Source of the DNA: Pseudomonas taiwanensis DSM 21245 | GTDB taxonomy: Bacteria; Pseudomonadota; Gammaproteobacteria; Pseudomonadales; Pseudomonadaceae | DNA: 64,000 nt | Assembly: GCF_000425785.1 (NCBI RefSeq) | Contig: NZ_AUEC01000020.1 | Span: 62,001 to 126,000, forward strand | Direction of reading: 5' to 3' | Shown: positions 45,234 through 53,641 of the stretch, one piece after another | Layout: the number at the start of each line of letters is the position of its first letter | How positions within the stretch are numbered: position 1 is the first letter of the stretch | Position numbers and translations under genes: made by a program | Notes under the pieces: generated by a model | Databases searched by the model: none | What the model was told of the DNA's origin: nothing | The model's input: only the letters and a program-made list of their open reading frames with translations

Positions 45234-46547
45234 ATGAAAACGCCTCTCTGGTTTCCGCAAAGTTTCTTCGCCCGCACCCTGTGGCTGGTGCTGATCGTCG
45301 TCCTGTTCTCCAAGGCGCTGACCCTGGTCTACCTGCTGATGAACGAGGACGTGCTGGTCGACCGCCAGTACAGCCACGGCGTGGCACTCACCCTGCGGGC
45401 CTATTGGGCTGCGGATGAAGAAAACCGCGACAAGATCGCCGAAGCGGCAGGGCTTATCCGGGTCACGGGTTCCGGGGTGCCCGAGGGTGAGCAGCACTGG
45501 CCTTACAGCGAAATCTATCAGCGGCAGATGCAGGCCGAGTTGGGCGAGGACACCGAAGTTCGCCTGCGCGTGCATGCGCCGCCGGCCTTGTGGGTCAATG
45601 CGCCTAGCCTGGGGCCTGGCTGGCTCAAGGTGCCGCTGTACCCGCACCCGCTGCGCGGGCAGAAAATCTGGAACGTGCTGGGCTGGTTCCTGGCCATCGG
45701 CCTGTTGTCCACCGCGTCGGCGTGGATCTTCGTACGGCAGCTGAACCAGCCACTCAAGCGCCTGGTGTTTGCGGCTCGCCAACTGGGCCAGGGCCGCAGC
45801 GTGCGCCTGCCGATCAGCGATACGCCCAGCGAGATGACCGAGGTATACCGCGCATTCAACCAGATGGCCGAGGATGTGGAGCAGGCCGGTCGCGAGCGCG
45901 AGCTGATGCTGGCAGGGGTATCGCACGACCTGCGCACACCGCTCACGCGCCTGCGCCTGTCGTTGTCGCTGATGGCCAACGACAGCGAGCTGACCGACGA
46001 CATGGTCCGCGACATCGAGGACATGGACGCTATTCTCGACCAGTTCCTGGCCTTCATTCGGGATGGCCGTGACGAGCCGGTGGAGGAAGTGGACCTGGCG
46101 GACCTGGTGCGCGAGGTGGTTGCGCCCTACAACCAGCCCGAGGAGCGGGTGCGCCTGTGCCTGGAGCCGATTCCACCGTTCCCGCTGCGCCGGGTTTCGC
46201 TCAAGCGCATGCTCGGCAACCTGATTGGCAATGCGTTGCACCATGCCGGCAAAGGCGTCGAGGTGGCGGCTTACGTGTCGGGTGATGAAAGCGCGCCGTA
46301 CGTGGTGCTCAGCGTGCTGGACCGTGGGGCGGGGATCGACGAATCGGAGCTTGAGACCATCTTCAACCCGTTCATCCGCGGTGACCGTGCCCGGGGCGGC
46401 AAGGGCACCGGGTTGGGCTTGGCGATCGTCAAGCGGATCGCGGCGCAGCACGGCGGAAATGTGGAACTGCGCAACCGGTCTGGCGGCGGGATCGAGGCGC
46501 GGGTGCGTCTGCCGTTGGGGCTGTTGCTGCCGCGTAATGCCGTCTGA
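45234..46547 (+). CDS. envZ: Osmosensor histidine kinase EnvZ
   Basis: A 437-residue inner-membrane kinase. TM1 is near residues 12-33 and TM2 near 145-165, flanking a periplasmic region of about 110 residues. A HAMP domain (RQLNQPLKRLVFAARQLGQG) comes next, then HisKA with the phosphorylated His in AGVSHDLRTPLTRLRL. The ATPase domain has N-box GNLIGNALHHA, DRGAGID and GTGLGLAIVKRI. ATG 45234 is preferred to TTG 45225. It lies 121 bases after ompR. Confidence 0.93.
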   Translation: MKTPLWFPQSFFARTLWLVLIVVLFSKALTLVYLLMNEDVLVDRQYSHGVALTLRAYWAADEENRDKIAEAAGLIRVTGSGVPEGEQHWPYSEIYQRQMQAELGEDTEVRLRVHAPPALWVNAPSLGPGWLKVPLYPHPLRGQKIWNVLGWFLAIGLLSTASAWIFVRQLNQPLKRLVFAARQLGQGRSVRLPISDTPSEMTEVYRAFNQMAEDVEQAGRERELMLAGVSHDLRTPLTRLRLSLSLMANDSELTDDMVRDIEDMDAILDQFLAFIRDGRDEPVEEVDLADLVREVVAPYNQPEERVRLCLEPIPPFPLRRVSLKRMLGNLIGNALHHAGKGVEVAAYVSGDESAPYVVLSVLDRGAGIDESELETIFNPFIRGDRARGGKGTGLGLAIVKRIAAQHGGNVELRNRSGGGIEARVRLPLGLLLPRNAV

Positions 46548-46672
46548 TCCTTCAGGGCTGTGCCGGTCTCTGCGCGGGTAGACCCGCGCCTATAGGGACT
46601 GCGCAGTGCCTGAGCGCTGCGCTGTAGCTGTGGGAGCGACTCTAGCCGCAAAATAGGCCGGCGCCATCACCC
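46548..46672. repeat. REP-like intergenic stretch between envZ and rimK
   Basis: Convergent gap with small palindromes (gcgcgggtagacccgcgc at about 46573-46590; ctgtgggagcgact at about 46629-46642). It probably holds terminators for both strands; no gene seen. Confidence 0.5.
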
Positions 46673-47578
46673 TCATCCCTTACCTTTGGTTCGGGTCTGA
46701 TTCGGCCCGCCATTTTTCTCCAGATGCTCGATGATCATCCCGGCCACGTTCTTGCCGGTGGTCACCTCGATGCCTTCAAGCCCTGGCGATGAGTTCACCT
46801 CCATCACCAGCGGCCCGTGGTTGGAGCGCAGGATGTCCACCCCGGCTACGCTCAGCCCCATGACCTTGGCGGCGCGAATGGCGGTCATGCGCTCTTCAGG
46901 GGTGATCTTGATCAGGCTGGCGACGCCACCTCGGTGCAGGTTGGAGCGGAACTCGCCCGGCTTGGCCTGGCGCTTCATCGAGGCGATCACCTTGTCACCA
47001 ACCACGAAGCAACGGATATCCGCGCCACCGGCCTCCTTGATGTATTCCTGAACCATGATGTTCTGCTTCAGGCCCATGAACGCCTCGATCACCGACTCGG
47101 CTGCCTTGGTGGTCTCGCACAACACCACGCCAATGCCCTGGGTACCTTCGAGCACCTTGATCACCAACGGGGCACCATTGACCATCTGGATCAGGTCGGG
47201 AATGTCATCCGGCGAGTGGGCGAAGCCGGTGATCGGCAAACCGATGCCACGGCGTGACAGCAACTGCAATGAACGCAGCTTGTCCCGCGAGCGGGCGATA
47301 GCGACCGACTCGTTGAGTGGGTAGACACCCATCATCTCGAACTGGCGCAACACTGCGCAGCCGTAGAATGTCACGGAGGCACCGATGCGCGGAATGACCG
47401 CGTCGAAGCCTTCCAGTGGCTTGCCGCGGTAGTGGATCTGCGGCTTGTGGCTGGCGATGTTCATATAGGCCCGCAAGGTATCGATCACTACCATTTCATG
47501 GCCCCGCTGGGTACCGGCCTCGACCAGGCGGCGGGTGGAATACAGACGCGGATTGCGCGACAGCACAGCGATCTTCAT
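46673..47578 (-). CDS. rimK: Ribosomal protein S6-glutamate ligase RimK
   Basis: A 301-residue ATP-grasp enzyme that adds glutamate residues to ribosomal protein S6. Landmarks are [22 protein letters not shown], the ATP-grasp segment [49 protein letters not shown] and the metal site [14 protein letters not shown]. In Pseudomonas, RimK changes ribosome composition and so affects motility and virulence. It overlaps rimB by 4 bases and is its second gene. Confidence 0.94.
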   Translation of the reverse strand: MKIAVLSRNPRLYSTRRLVEAGTQRGHEMVVIDTLRAYMNIASHKPQIHYRGKPLEGFDAVIPRIGASVTFYGCAVLRQFEMMGVYPLNESVAIARSRDKLRSLQLLSRRGIGLPITGFAHSPDDIPDLIQMVNGAPLVIKVLEGTQGIGVVLCETTKAAESVIEAFMGLKQNIMVQEYIKEAGGADIRCFVVGDKVIASMKRQAKPGEFRSNLHRGGVASLIKITPEERMTAIRAAKVMGLSVAGVDILRSNHGPLVMEVNSSPGLEGIEVTTGKNVAGMIIEHLEKNGGPNQTRTKGKG

Positions 47579-48057
47579 GCAGCACCTGTGACAGTGGAGA
47601 GAGTGGCCGGGAAGGCCGGTTTGTCTTGAACGTATTTAAGGCCCGGGTTGACCACCAGTTGGCCATGGATGAGTGCCTTGGACCCCAGCAGCAGTCGGTA
47701 ACGCATGTTCTTGCGGCAGGCCAGGGTGAATTCGACCTCCCACACACCATCGCCCAGGGCCAGCGATGTGCGGATCACGTAGCGGGTCTGGGCCTGGCCG
47801 TTGGAGCTCTTGATGGTTTTCATGGTCACCAGCGGCGCCTCGCAGCGACGGTGACGCAGTTGCACCACCGAACCCAGGTGAGCGGTGAAGCGCACCCACG
47901 GCTGGCCATCGCGCTCGAAGGGTTCGATGTCGGTGGCATGCAGGCTGGACGTGCTGGCGCCGGTGTCGATCTTGGCGCGCAAGCCTGCGACGCCGAGGTC
48001 GGGCAGGGCGACCCACTCGCGCAGGCCGATCACTGTCAGATGGTCAAATGTCTTCAC
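47575..48057 (-). CDS. rimB: RimB-type retropepsin-like protease family protein
   Basis: A 160-residue protein of the ATP-dependent zinc protease / retropepsin-like family. The aspartic-protease-like motif [22 protein letters not shown] is near residue 30. In Pseudomonas the partner of rimK is called RimB and is thought to trim or modulate glutamylation. The GTG at 48057 ([15 protein letters not shown]) is preferred. The ORF is open to an ATG at 48114, but the added 19 residues overlap the promoter of the divergent hslR and match no family. Coupled to rimK by ATGA. Confidence 0.82.
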   Translation of the reverse strand: MKTFDHLTVIGLREWVALPDLGVAGLRAKIDTGASTSSLHATDIEPFERDGQPWVRFTAHLGSVVQLRHRRCEAPLVTMKTIKSSNGQAQTRYVIRTSLALGDGVWEVEFTLACRKNMRYRLLLGSKALIHGQLVVNPGLKYVQDKPAFPATLSTVTGAA

Positions 48058-48108
48058 TAAGCACACCCTGCGAATGAGGTGGTGAACTGTAAGCACGGCG
48101 CGGACTTT

Positions 48109-48136
48109 TTGCATCCGTTAGTGAAGGTAGTACAGT
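48109..48136 (+). promoter_or_regulatory. Sigma-70-type promoter candidate for hslR
   Basis: TTGCAT (48109-48114) and TACAGT (48131-48136) with a 16-base spacer, 30 bases before ATG 48167. Confidence 0.45.
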
Positions 48137-48166
48137 TCGATGAAAGACAGAATTTGAGGTATCGGG

Positions 48167-48568
48167 ATGGCTCAGAAGCCGGAAGACGACGACAAAGTAC
48201 GCCTCGACAAATGGCTGTGGGCAGCGCGCTTCTACAAGACCCGCGCCCTGGCCAAGGCGGCTATCGAGAGTGGCAAGGTGCATTGCCGGGGCGAGCGCTG
48301 CAAGCCTGGCAAGGAGCCACGGGTGGGGGACGAATTCGTGCTGCGGACCGGCTTCGATGAACGCACGGTGGTAGTCAAGGCGCTTTCGGTGGTGCGCCGT
48401 GGCGCGCCAGAGGCGCAGACCTTGTACGAGGAGACCGAGGATAGCGTGCGGCGCCGGGAGCAGGCCGCCGAGATGCGCAAGGCAGGGGCGATGGGCGTAA
48501 CCACCGATGGCCGGCCGAACAAGAAGCAGCGGCGTCAGATTCACCAACTGCACGGCAGTTTCGAGTAG
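48167..48568 (+). CDS. hslR: Ribosome-associated heat shock protein Hsp15 (HslR)
   Basis: A 133-residue S4-domain RNA-binding protein. VRLDKWLWAARFYKTRALAKAAIESGKVHCRGERCKPGKEPRVGDEF is the S4 fold, and the C-terminal tail is basic. Hsp15 binds free 50S subunits that carry a nascent chain after heat stress and helps recycle them. It is divergent from rimBK. A REP-like stretch follows. Confidence 0.93.
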   Translation: MAQKPEDDDKVRLDKWLWAARFYKTRALAKAAIESGKVHCRGERCKPGKEPRVGDEFVLRTGFDERTVVVKALSVVRRGAPEAQTLYEETEDSVRRREQAAEMRKAGAMGVTTDGRPNKKQRRQIHQLHGSFE

Positions 48569-48599
48569 TTGGGATGCCTTGCGCCCTATCGCTTTCAAG

Positions 48600-48662
48600 C
48601 CAGCCCCCACGATGATTGTTGCAGGAGCCGGCTTGTCGGCGATGGCAGTGGGGCAACGCCCA
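48600..48662. repeat. REP-like stretch between hslR and the PAP2 gene
   Basis: Contains gttgcaggagccggcttgtc next to ggcgatggcagtggggcaac, the single-module P. putida repeat, between convergent genes. Confidence 0.5.
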
Positions 48663-48667
48663 GGCGG

Positions 48668-49462
48668 CTAACGAAGGATCGCTAATCGCCCGACAAACGG
48701 TACCCGCCCCAGCAACCCGAACAACGGTTCTGTCCAACGCACCAGTGCTTCGCTTGCCTTGGCCGCCAGCGGCGTGTGGCAGCTCCAGCCCAACGCCAGC
48801 ACCGCCATCAGCAGCCCGCCGATGTAATCGTCCTGGCCCCAATGCGCGCCCGCGACGAGGCGCGGCATCATGAACAGAAACGCCAGACCCCAGATCACCA
48901 GGTGCTGAATCAGGCGGCGGCTGAACAAACTCATGAACAGCGCCCAGATCAACAGCACCGAGGCATGGTCGCCAGGGAAACTGTTGCTGGAGCGGTCTTT
49001 GAGCTCCCACTTGGCTTCGAGGTTGGGGTAGTAATCCTTCAGGTGCACGGCGTCGTCGAACATCATCGACGGACTGTCGTGTTGCCAGCCCATTGCATCC
49101 ACCCACTTGGAAAACAGCGCGCGAATCACCACTAAGAGCAACAGGGTGACCAGGAAGCCGAAAAACGCCTGGCGCACCTGACAGGCTTTGAACACCCAGT
49201 CGCCACGGATGAGCAGGGCTAGCAGGATCAGGCCCACGACGATGTCGAAGGGCCGTAGGCTGCCGACGGTCCAGGTGTAACGCCAGAGGGTGTGATCGGC
49301 CAGCGGTGAGTTCAGGCTATGGAATAGCCATTCGTCGACTGTCAGACACAAGATCTGGCCAATGGGCCATAACCAGAAACACAGTAGGGCGATAGGCAGC
49401 AAAGTGCAGGCTGCCAAGGGGCCCCAGGACCACCTTGCTTGGAACAGTGGTCGATTGTCCAT
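48668..49462 (-). CDS. PAP2-family membrane phosphatase / lipid phosphotransferase
   Basis: A 264-residue inner-membrane protein with about six helices. The PAP2 motifs are altered: motif 2 reads SSNSFPGDHA where most have SxxPSGH, and motif 3 reads RLVAGAHWGQDDYIGG. The His residues needed for phosphoryl transfer are kept. Such proteins remove or transfer phosphate on undecaprenyl pyrophosphate, lipid A or phospholipids; a lipid A phosphotransferase-like role is possible. It is convergent with hslR and divergent from hslO. Confidence 0.82.
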   Translation of the reverse strand: MDNRPLFQARWSWGPLAACTLLPIALLCFWLWPIGQILCLTVDEWLFHSLNSPLADHTLWRYTWTVGSLRPFDIVVGLILLALLIRGDWVFKACQVRQAFFGFLVTLLLLVVIRALFSKWVDAMGWQHDSPSMMFDDAVHLKDYYPNLEAKWELKDRSSNSFPGDHASVLLIWALFMSLFSRRLIQHLVIWGLAFLFMMPRLVAGAHWGQDDYIGGLLMAVLALGWSCHTPLAAKASEALVRWTEPLFGLLGRVPFVGRLAILR

Positions 49463-49573
49463 AAAATACCTCTATTGCCAACAGGAAACGGAGCGGCCTT
49501 TTGAGCGCTCTGCCACGGGGGTTCGTAACTCCCTGTAATTATTTTGTCATCATTTTTAGATAGCCAGACAACC

Positions 49574-50473
49574 ATGAGCGACTTGCCAGATACAGATTTC
49601 ACCCAACGTTTCATCTTCGACGAGCGCGATGTGCGCGGTGAGTGGGTGTCGCTCGACCAGAGCTATGCCGATGTGCTGGCTCGCCATCCGTACCCGCAAC
49701 CGGTCGCCAAGCTGCTTGGTGAACTGATGGCGGCGACCTCGCTGCTGGTCGGTGCGCTCAAGTTCGACGGGCTGCTGATCCTGCAGGCGCGTTCGGCAGG
49801 GCCGATCCCACTGCTGATGATGGAGTGCTCGAGCGAGCGTGAGATCCGCGGCATGGCGCGCTATGAGGCTGACCAGATTCCTGACGACGCGACCCTGTCG
49901 CAGTTGATGCCGGACGGCCACCTGACCTTGACCATCGACCCGATCAAAGGCCAGCGCTACCAGGGCACCGTCGACCTCGATGGCGCCACGCTGTCGGAAT
50001 GCTTCACCAATTACTTCGTTCAGTCGCAGCAGCTCAACACCCGCTTCTGGCTCGATGCCAGTAATGGCGAAGCGCGCGGATTGCTGCTGCAGCAGTTGCC
50101 GCGCGATCGTCAGCCGGACGATGAAGAGCGTGAAGACAGCTGGCAGCACGTCATTGCGATGGCCAGCACGCTCAAGCCCGAAGAGTGGAAGCTGGGCAAC
50201 GAAACCCTGCTGCACCGCCTCTACCACGAAGACGCCGTTCGCTTGTTCGATATCCAGCCGCTGCATTTCAAATGCAGTTGCTCGCGCGAACGTTCCGGCA
50301 ATGCGCTTGTCAGTCTTGGCGAGCACGACGCTACGCAGCTGGTGGAAGAATGTGGCGGACAGGTCGAGATCGACTGCCAGTTCTGCAACGAGCGCTATTT
50401 CTTCGATGCCAGCGATGTTGCGCAACTGTTTGCCGGCGGTGGCACGAACTCGGCGTCAGAAACTCGCCACTGA
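49574..50473 (+). CDS. hslO: Redox-regulated chaperone Hsp33 (HslO)
   Basis: A 299-residue chaperone activated by oxidation. The N-terminal core includes [21 protein letters not shown]. The C-terminal zinc centre is CSC (in HFKCSCSRE) with CQFC (in [12 protein letters not shown]), giving the CxC-CxxC set that forms disulfides under oxidative and heat stress. ATG 49574 is chosen; an upstream in-frame start at 49544 adds ten residues without family support. It precedes pckA by 179 bases. Together with the divergent region it makes a stress locus near hslR. Confidence 0.94.
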   Translation: MSDLPDTDFTQRFIFDERDVRGEWVSLDQSYADVLARHPYPQPVAKLLGELMAATSLLVGALKFDGLLILQARSAGPIPLLMMECSSEREIRGMARYEADQIPDDATLSQLMPDGHLTLTIDPIKGQRYQGTVDLDGATLSECFTNYFVQSQQLNTRFWLDASNGEARGLLLQQLPRDRQPDDEEREDSWQHVIAMASTLKPEEWKLGNETLLHRLYHEDAVRLFDIQPLHFKCSCSRERSGNALVSLGEHDATQLVEECGGQVEIDCQFCNERYFFDASDVAQLFAGGGTNSASETRH

Positions 50474-50544
50474 AACGTTTAATTTCAGGGAAATCTCCTG
50501 TCGAATTGCGCAAAAGAGCAGTTCTGACAGGAGGGGCCTACTTT

Positions 50545-50566
50545 TTTTGGGCGTTTCTGGCATAAT
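50545..50566 (+). promoter_or_regulatory. Promoter candidate for pckA
   Basis: A -10-like CATAAT at 50561-50566 follows a T-rich stretch (50541-50549) whose match to a -35 is poor. It lies about 87 bases before the pckA start, leaving a moderately long leader. Confidence 0.35.
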
Positions 50567-50652
50567 CCGGCCACTTTTTTCGCTGTAGTAGTTTTTTACA
50601 GACAACTACAAAACGTTTGGAGCACTCGGCCTCGGGCCGGATGGGGTATCTC

Positions 50653-52200
50653 ATGACGCAAGCCAACAACACCGTGTACACCGACCTGAGCGTCGATGAG
50701 CTGGTAAAAGAAGCGCTGTCCCGCGGTGAAGGCGTGCTGGCCGATACTGGCGCACTGGTAGTCGAGACCGGTCACCGTACTGGTCGTTCGCCGGCTGACC
50801 GTTTCATCGTCGAAGAACCTTCCACTCAGGACGCCATCGCCTGGGGCCCGATCAACCGCAAGTTCCCGGCCGACAAGTTCGATGCCCTGTGGGATCGCGT
50901 CGAAGCGTTCAACAACGCTCAGGATCACTTCGTTTCCTACGTTCACGTAGGGGCTGCCGCCGAGCACTACCTGCCGGTCAAGATGACCACCCAGACCGCC
51001 TGGCAGAACCTGTTCGGCCGTTGCCTGTTCATCAACCCGGAGAAGGGCCAGTACAACCCGGCCGGTCGCGACCAGTGGCAGATCCTCAACGTCGCCAACT
51101 TCGTCTGCGAGCCTGAGCGTGACGGCACCAACTCCGATGGTTGCGTGATCATCAACTTCGCCCAGAAGAAAGTGCTGATCGCTGGCATGCGCTACGCCGG
51201 TGAAATGAAGAAAGCCATGTTCTCGGTGCAGAACTTCCTGCTGCCGGCCGCCGACGTGCTGCCGATGCACTGCGCCGCCAACATCGGCGAAGAAGGCGAT
51301 GTAACCCTGTTCTTCGGCCTGTCCGGCACTGGCAAGACCACCCTGTCGGCCGACGAAAGCCGTTACCTGATCGGTGACGACGAGCACGGTTGGGGTGAAG
51401 GCGTCGTCTTCAACATGGAAGGCGGCTGCTACGCCAAGTGCATCGACTTGTCCGAGAAGAACGAGCCGGTCATCTGGAAAGCCATCAAGCACGGTGCAGT
51501 GCTGGAAAACGTCGTTCTCGACGCCAACAAGCACGCCGACTACGCCGATGTCAGCCTGACCCAGAACAGCCGCGCTGCCTACCCGCTGGAGCACGTTGCC
51601 AAGCGTTCCGAAGCCAACCTGGGCGGCGAGCCTAACGCGGTCATCTTCCTGACCTGCGACCTGACTGGTGTTCTGCCTCCGGTTTCGATCCTGAACAACG
51701 AACAGGCTGCCTACCACTTCCTGTCCGGCTACACCGCGCTGGTCGGTTCCACCGAAATGGGCTCGGGTGGCGGCATCAAGTCGACCTTCTCCACCTGCTT
51801 CGGCGCACCGTTCTTCCCGCGTCCGGCTGGCGAGTACGCCGAGCTGCTGATCAAGCGCATCAATGCCTTTGGCTCCAAGGTCTACCTGGTCAACACCGGC
51901 TGGACCGGCGGTGGCTACGGCGTCGGCAAGCGCTTCAGCATCCCGACCACCCGTGGCGTGATCTCCGCTATCCAGAGCGGCGCACTGATCGGTGCCGAGA
52001 CCGAGCACCTGGACATCATCAACCTGGACGTGCCCAAGGCTGTTCCAGGCGTCGAGACCGAGCTGCTCAACCCACGTAACACCTGGGCTGACAAAGCCGC
52101 CTACGATGAAGCCGCCAAGGGTCTGGCCAAGCTGTTCACCGAGAACTTCAAGAAGTTCGACGTATCCGACGCCATCAAGGCCGCTGGTCCGCAGCTGTAA
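50653..52200 (+). CDS. pckA: ATP-dependent phosphoenolpyruvate carboxykinase PckA
   Basis: A 515-residue enzyme that makes phosphoenolpyruvate from oxaloacetate with ATP, the first committed step of gluconeogenesis. Landmarks are [23 protein letters not shown], phosphate-binding loop [15 protein letters not shown] and [19 protein letters not shown]; the adenine/metal site is near [14 protein letters not shown] 50653 is used ([17 protein letters not shown]); the extension to 50617 lies in the leader. Codon use is the most biased in the window, as for a highly expressed gene. Ends at a strong terminator. Confidence 0.96.
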   Translation: MTQANNTVYTDLSVDELVKEALSRGEGVLADTGALVVETGHRTGRSPADRFIVEEPSTQDAIAWGPINRKFPADKFDALWDRVEAFNNAQDHFVSYVHVGAAAEHYLPVKMTTQTAWQNLFGRCLFINPEKGQYNPAGRDQWQILNVANFVCEPERDGTNSDGCVIINFAQKKVLIAGMRYAGEMKKAMFSVQNFLLPAADVLPMHCAANIGEEGDVTLFFGLSGTGKTTLSADESRYLIGDDEHGWGEGVVFNMEGGCYAKCIDLSEKNEPVIWKAIKHGAVLENVVLDANKHADYADVSLTQNSRAAYPLEHVAKRSEANLGGEPNAVIFLTCDLTGVLPPVSILNNEQAAYHFLSGYTALVGSTEMGSGGGIKSTFSTCFGAPFFPRPAGEYAELLIKRINAFGSKVYLVNTGWTGGGYGVGKRFSIPTTRGVISAIQSGALIGAETEHLDIINLDVPKAVPGVETELLNPRNTWADKAAYDEAAKGLAKLFTENFKKFDVSDAIKAAGPQL

Positions 52201-52222
52201 GCTGTCGCTGGTTGCAACGAAG

Positions 52223-52248
52223 AAGCCGCCCCAAGGGGCGGCTTTTTC
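52223..52248 (+). terminator. Terminator after pckA
   Basis: Stem AAGCCGCCCC (52223-52232) and GGGGCGGCTT (52235-52244) with a 2-base loop, then Ts. Confidence 0.88.
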
Positions 52249-52426
52249 GTGTCTAGCGTTGCTACCGGCGGTCAAGCCGATTCCCCGTCGCTGGCAAACC
52301 AGCGCTTGCAGGTTCTGCGCTGCCCCTGTGCCGCCATGGGCCCTTTAGCAGCCGGTAAAATTTATCCGCCTGCAGGAAAATTCTGTTTCACTTGTCGATA
52401 TCCGTGCAAATCACCGGGCCAGGTCA

Positions 52427-52867
52427 ATGACAGAATCCCCAAACCGAACCGCCTTTTCCCACTTTCACCCGATACTCACTCGCCCTCAGGACAACGACCA
52501 CAACGGTCATGTCGCCGGTGCCACCGTGCATGGCTTCTTCGAGACCGCCATTCAGGCATTTCTCGTCGAGCAAGCCGATATGGACTTGCGCGATGGTGAG
52601 TTGGCAGCCTTCGTGGTCAGTTCGTCGGCGGACTTCTATGCGCTGCCGGGTTTCCCGGATGTGCTGGAGGTGGGCTTGGGCATAACCCGCCTGGCGGGCA
52701 GCACGGTGGAGTACCGTCTGGCGCTGTTTCGCCCTGGGGATCAGGATGCCTGTGCGGCCGGTAGGGTGGTGCAGGTGTTCATCGAGCGGGAAAGCGGTCG
52801 CCCGGTGCCGCTGCCGAGCGCGTTGAGCAGCATTCTCTCGGGCCTGCAGTTGGACCCTCAGACATAA
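52427..52867 (+). CDS. 4HBT/YbgC-type acyl-CoA thioesterase
   Basis: A 146-residue hotdog protein with the 4-hydroxybenzoyl-CoA thioesterase signature TRPQDNDHNGHVAGATVHGFFETAIQAFL, where Asp in DNDHNGH is the catalytic residue. It is a cytoplasmic acyl-CoA thioesterase; the substrate is unknown. The start ATG 52427 lies in a GTCAATG context with weak ribosome site. It is a single gene ended by the hairpin at 52871-52894. Confidence 0.83.
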   Translation: MTESPNRTAFSHFHPILTRPQDNDHNGHVAGATVHGFFETAIQAFLVEQADMDLRDGELAAFVVSSSADFYALPGFPDVLEVGLGITRLAGSTVEYRLALFRPGDQDACAAGRVVQVFIERESGRPVPLPSALSSILSGLQLDPQT

Positions 52868-52900
52868 AAAAGCCCCGCGGGTGAGGGCGGGGCTTTTTGT
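52868..52900. terminator. Bidirectional terminator
   Basis: Stem AGCCCCGC (52871-52878) and GCGGGGCT (52887-52894), with an A-run before and a T-run after. It serves the thioesterase gene and the converging glycine-zipper gene. Confidence 0.85.
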
Positions 52901-52923
52901 TGCCAGGCCAGAGGCCTCAGGCA

Positions 52924-53403
52924 TTAGTCGCGCCAGTGGCGCTTGTGCTTGCGGTGACCGTAGTGGTGGCCACGGTCCCAGTGACGACGGTCGTCGTAGT
53001 CACGACGATAACGGCGGTGCTCGTGACGCTCGTCTTCATCGGCCTTGTTACCCATGTAGTTACCCAGCGCACCACCGGCACCACCGCCGGCTGCTGCGCC
53101 AATGTAGCTACCGGTGGTACCGCCTACGGAGCGACCTACCACGTTACCGCCTGCCGCACCCAGCGCACCGCCGATGGCGGCCTCACCACGCTGGTGCTTG
53201 TCGGCACCTACCGCACTGCCTGCGGCACCGCCCAGGCCAGCGCCAATGGCGCCGCCGGTGCTACCACCGATGGACTGGCCCACAACCGAGCCCAGTACCC
53301 CACCCAATGCGCCGCCAATGCCGGCCTCGGTGGTGCCGCCTGCCATGGCAACGCCGCTGAGCAAGCTGAAAGACAACAACAGAATCGAGGAGTACTTCTT
53401 CAT
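52924..53403 (-). CDS. Glycine-zipper surface/periplasmic protein with basic tail
   Basis: A 159-residue protein with a signal peptide (SSILLLSFSLLSGVAMA-GG). About 85 residues of glycine-zipper repeats follow (GIGGALGGVLGSVVGQSIGG and similar units). The last 40 residues are very rich in Arg, His, Asp and Tyr. Zipper repeats usually insert into or pack against membranes; the charged tail could bind nucleic acid, metal or peptidoglycan. Function unknown. The start at 53403 (MKKYSSILLL) is chosen over the frame to 53493 that would run before the signal peptide. Confidence 0.8.
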   Translation of the reverse strand: MKKYSSILLLSFSLLSGVAMAGGTTEAGIGGALGGVLGSVVGQSIGGSTGGAIGAGLGGAAGSAVGADKHQRGEAAIGGALGAAGGNVVGRSVGGTTGSYIGAAAGGGAGGALGNYMGNKADEDERHEHRRYRRDYDDRRHWDRGHHYGHRKHKRHWRD

Positions 53404-53560
53404 CGAGAAAGCCTCATAGGGATGACGAGGCGAATTTGAGGCTCTGCGAGGCTGCTGGCAACGAAAATCCGACGAGTAACACGAGTTGTACACAATTCTC
53501 TAAGTTACTGTTTTTTCGTTGAAACTTTCTCGATTTTCGCTTGTCTTAGGCTGTTATGAC

Positions 53561-53596
53561 AAAAGCCCTGAGCCATTACGGACAGGGCTTTTTTCG
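53561..53596. terminator. Terminator between glycine-zipper gene and fdhF-like gene
   Basis: Stem AGCCCTG (53564-53570) and CAGGGCT (53583-53589) with a 12-base loop, flanked by A4 and T6. On the minus strand it lies just behind the FdhF-like gene's stop and probably ends it. It also reads well on the plus strand. Confidence 0.7.
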
Positions 53597-53641
53597 TTTT
53601 CGCAGGTGCGTTTTCAGGCCTGATCGTCGCCCAGCCGGTGC

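Noticed and set aside
48058..48114. N-terminal extension of RimB to ATG 48114
   Set aside because: The extra residues match nothing in the family and overlap the likely hslR promoter; the GTG at 48057 fits the family start.
50596..52275. 559-codon open frame antisense to pckA
   Set aside because: Shadow of a highly codon-biased gene; such genes often leave long open antisense frames.
53500..53600. Possible small RNA ending at the 53561-53596 hairpin
   Set aside because: No convincing promoter at a proper distance; the hairpin is explained as the terminator of the minus-strand oxidoreductase gene.
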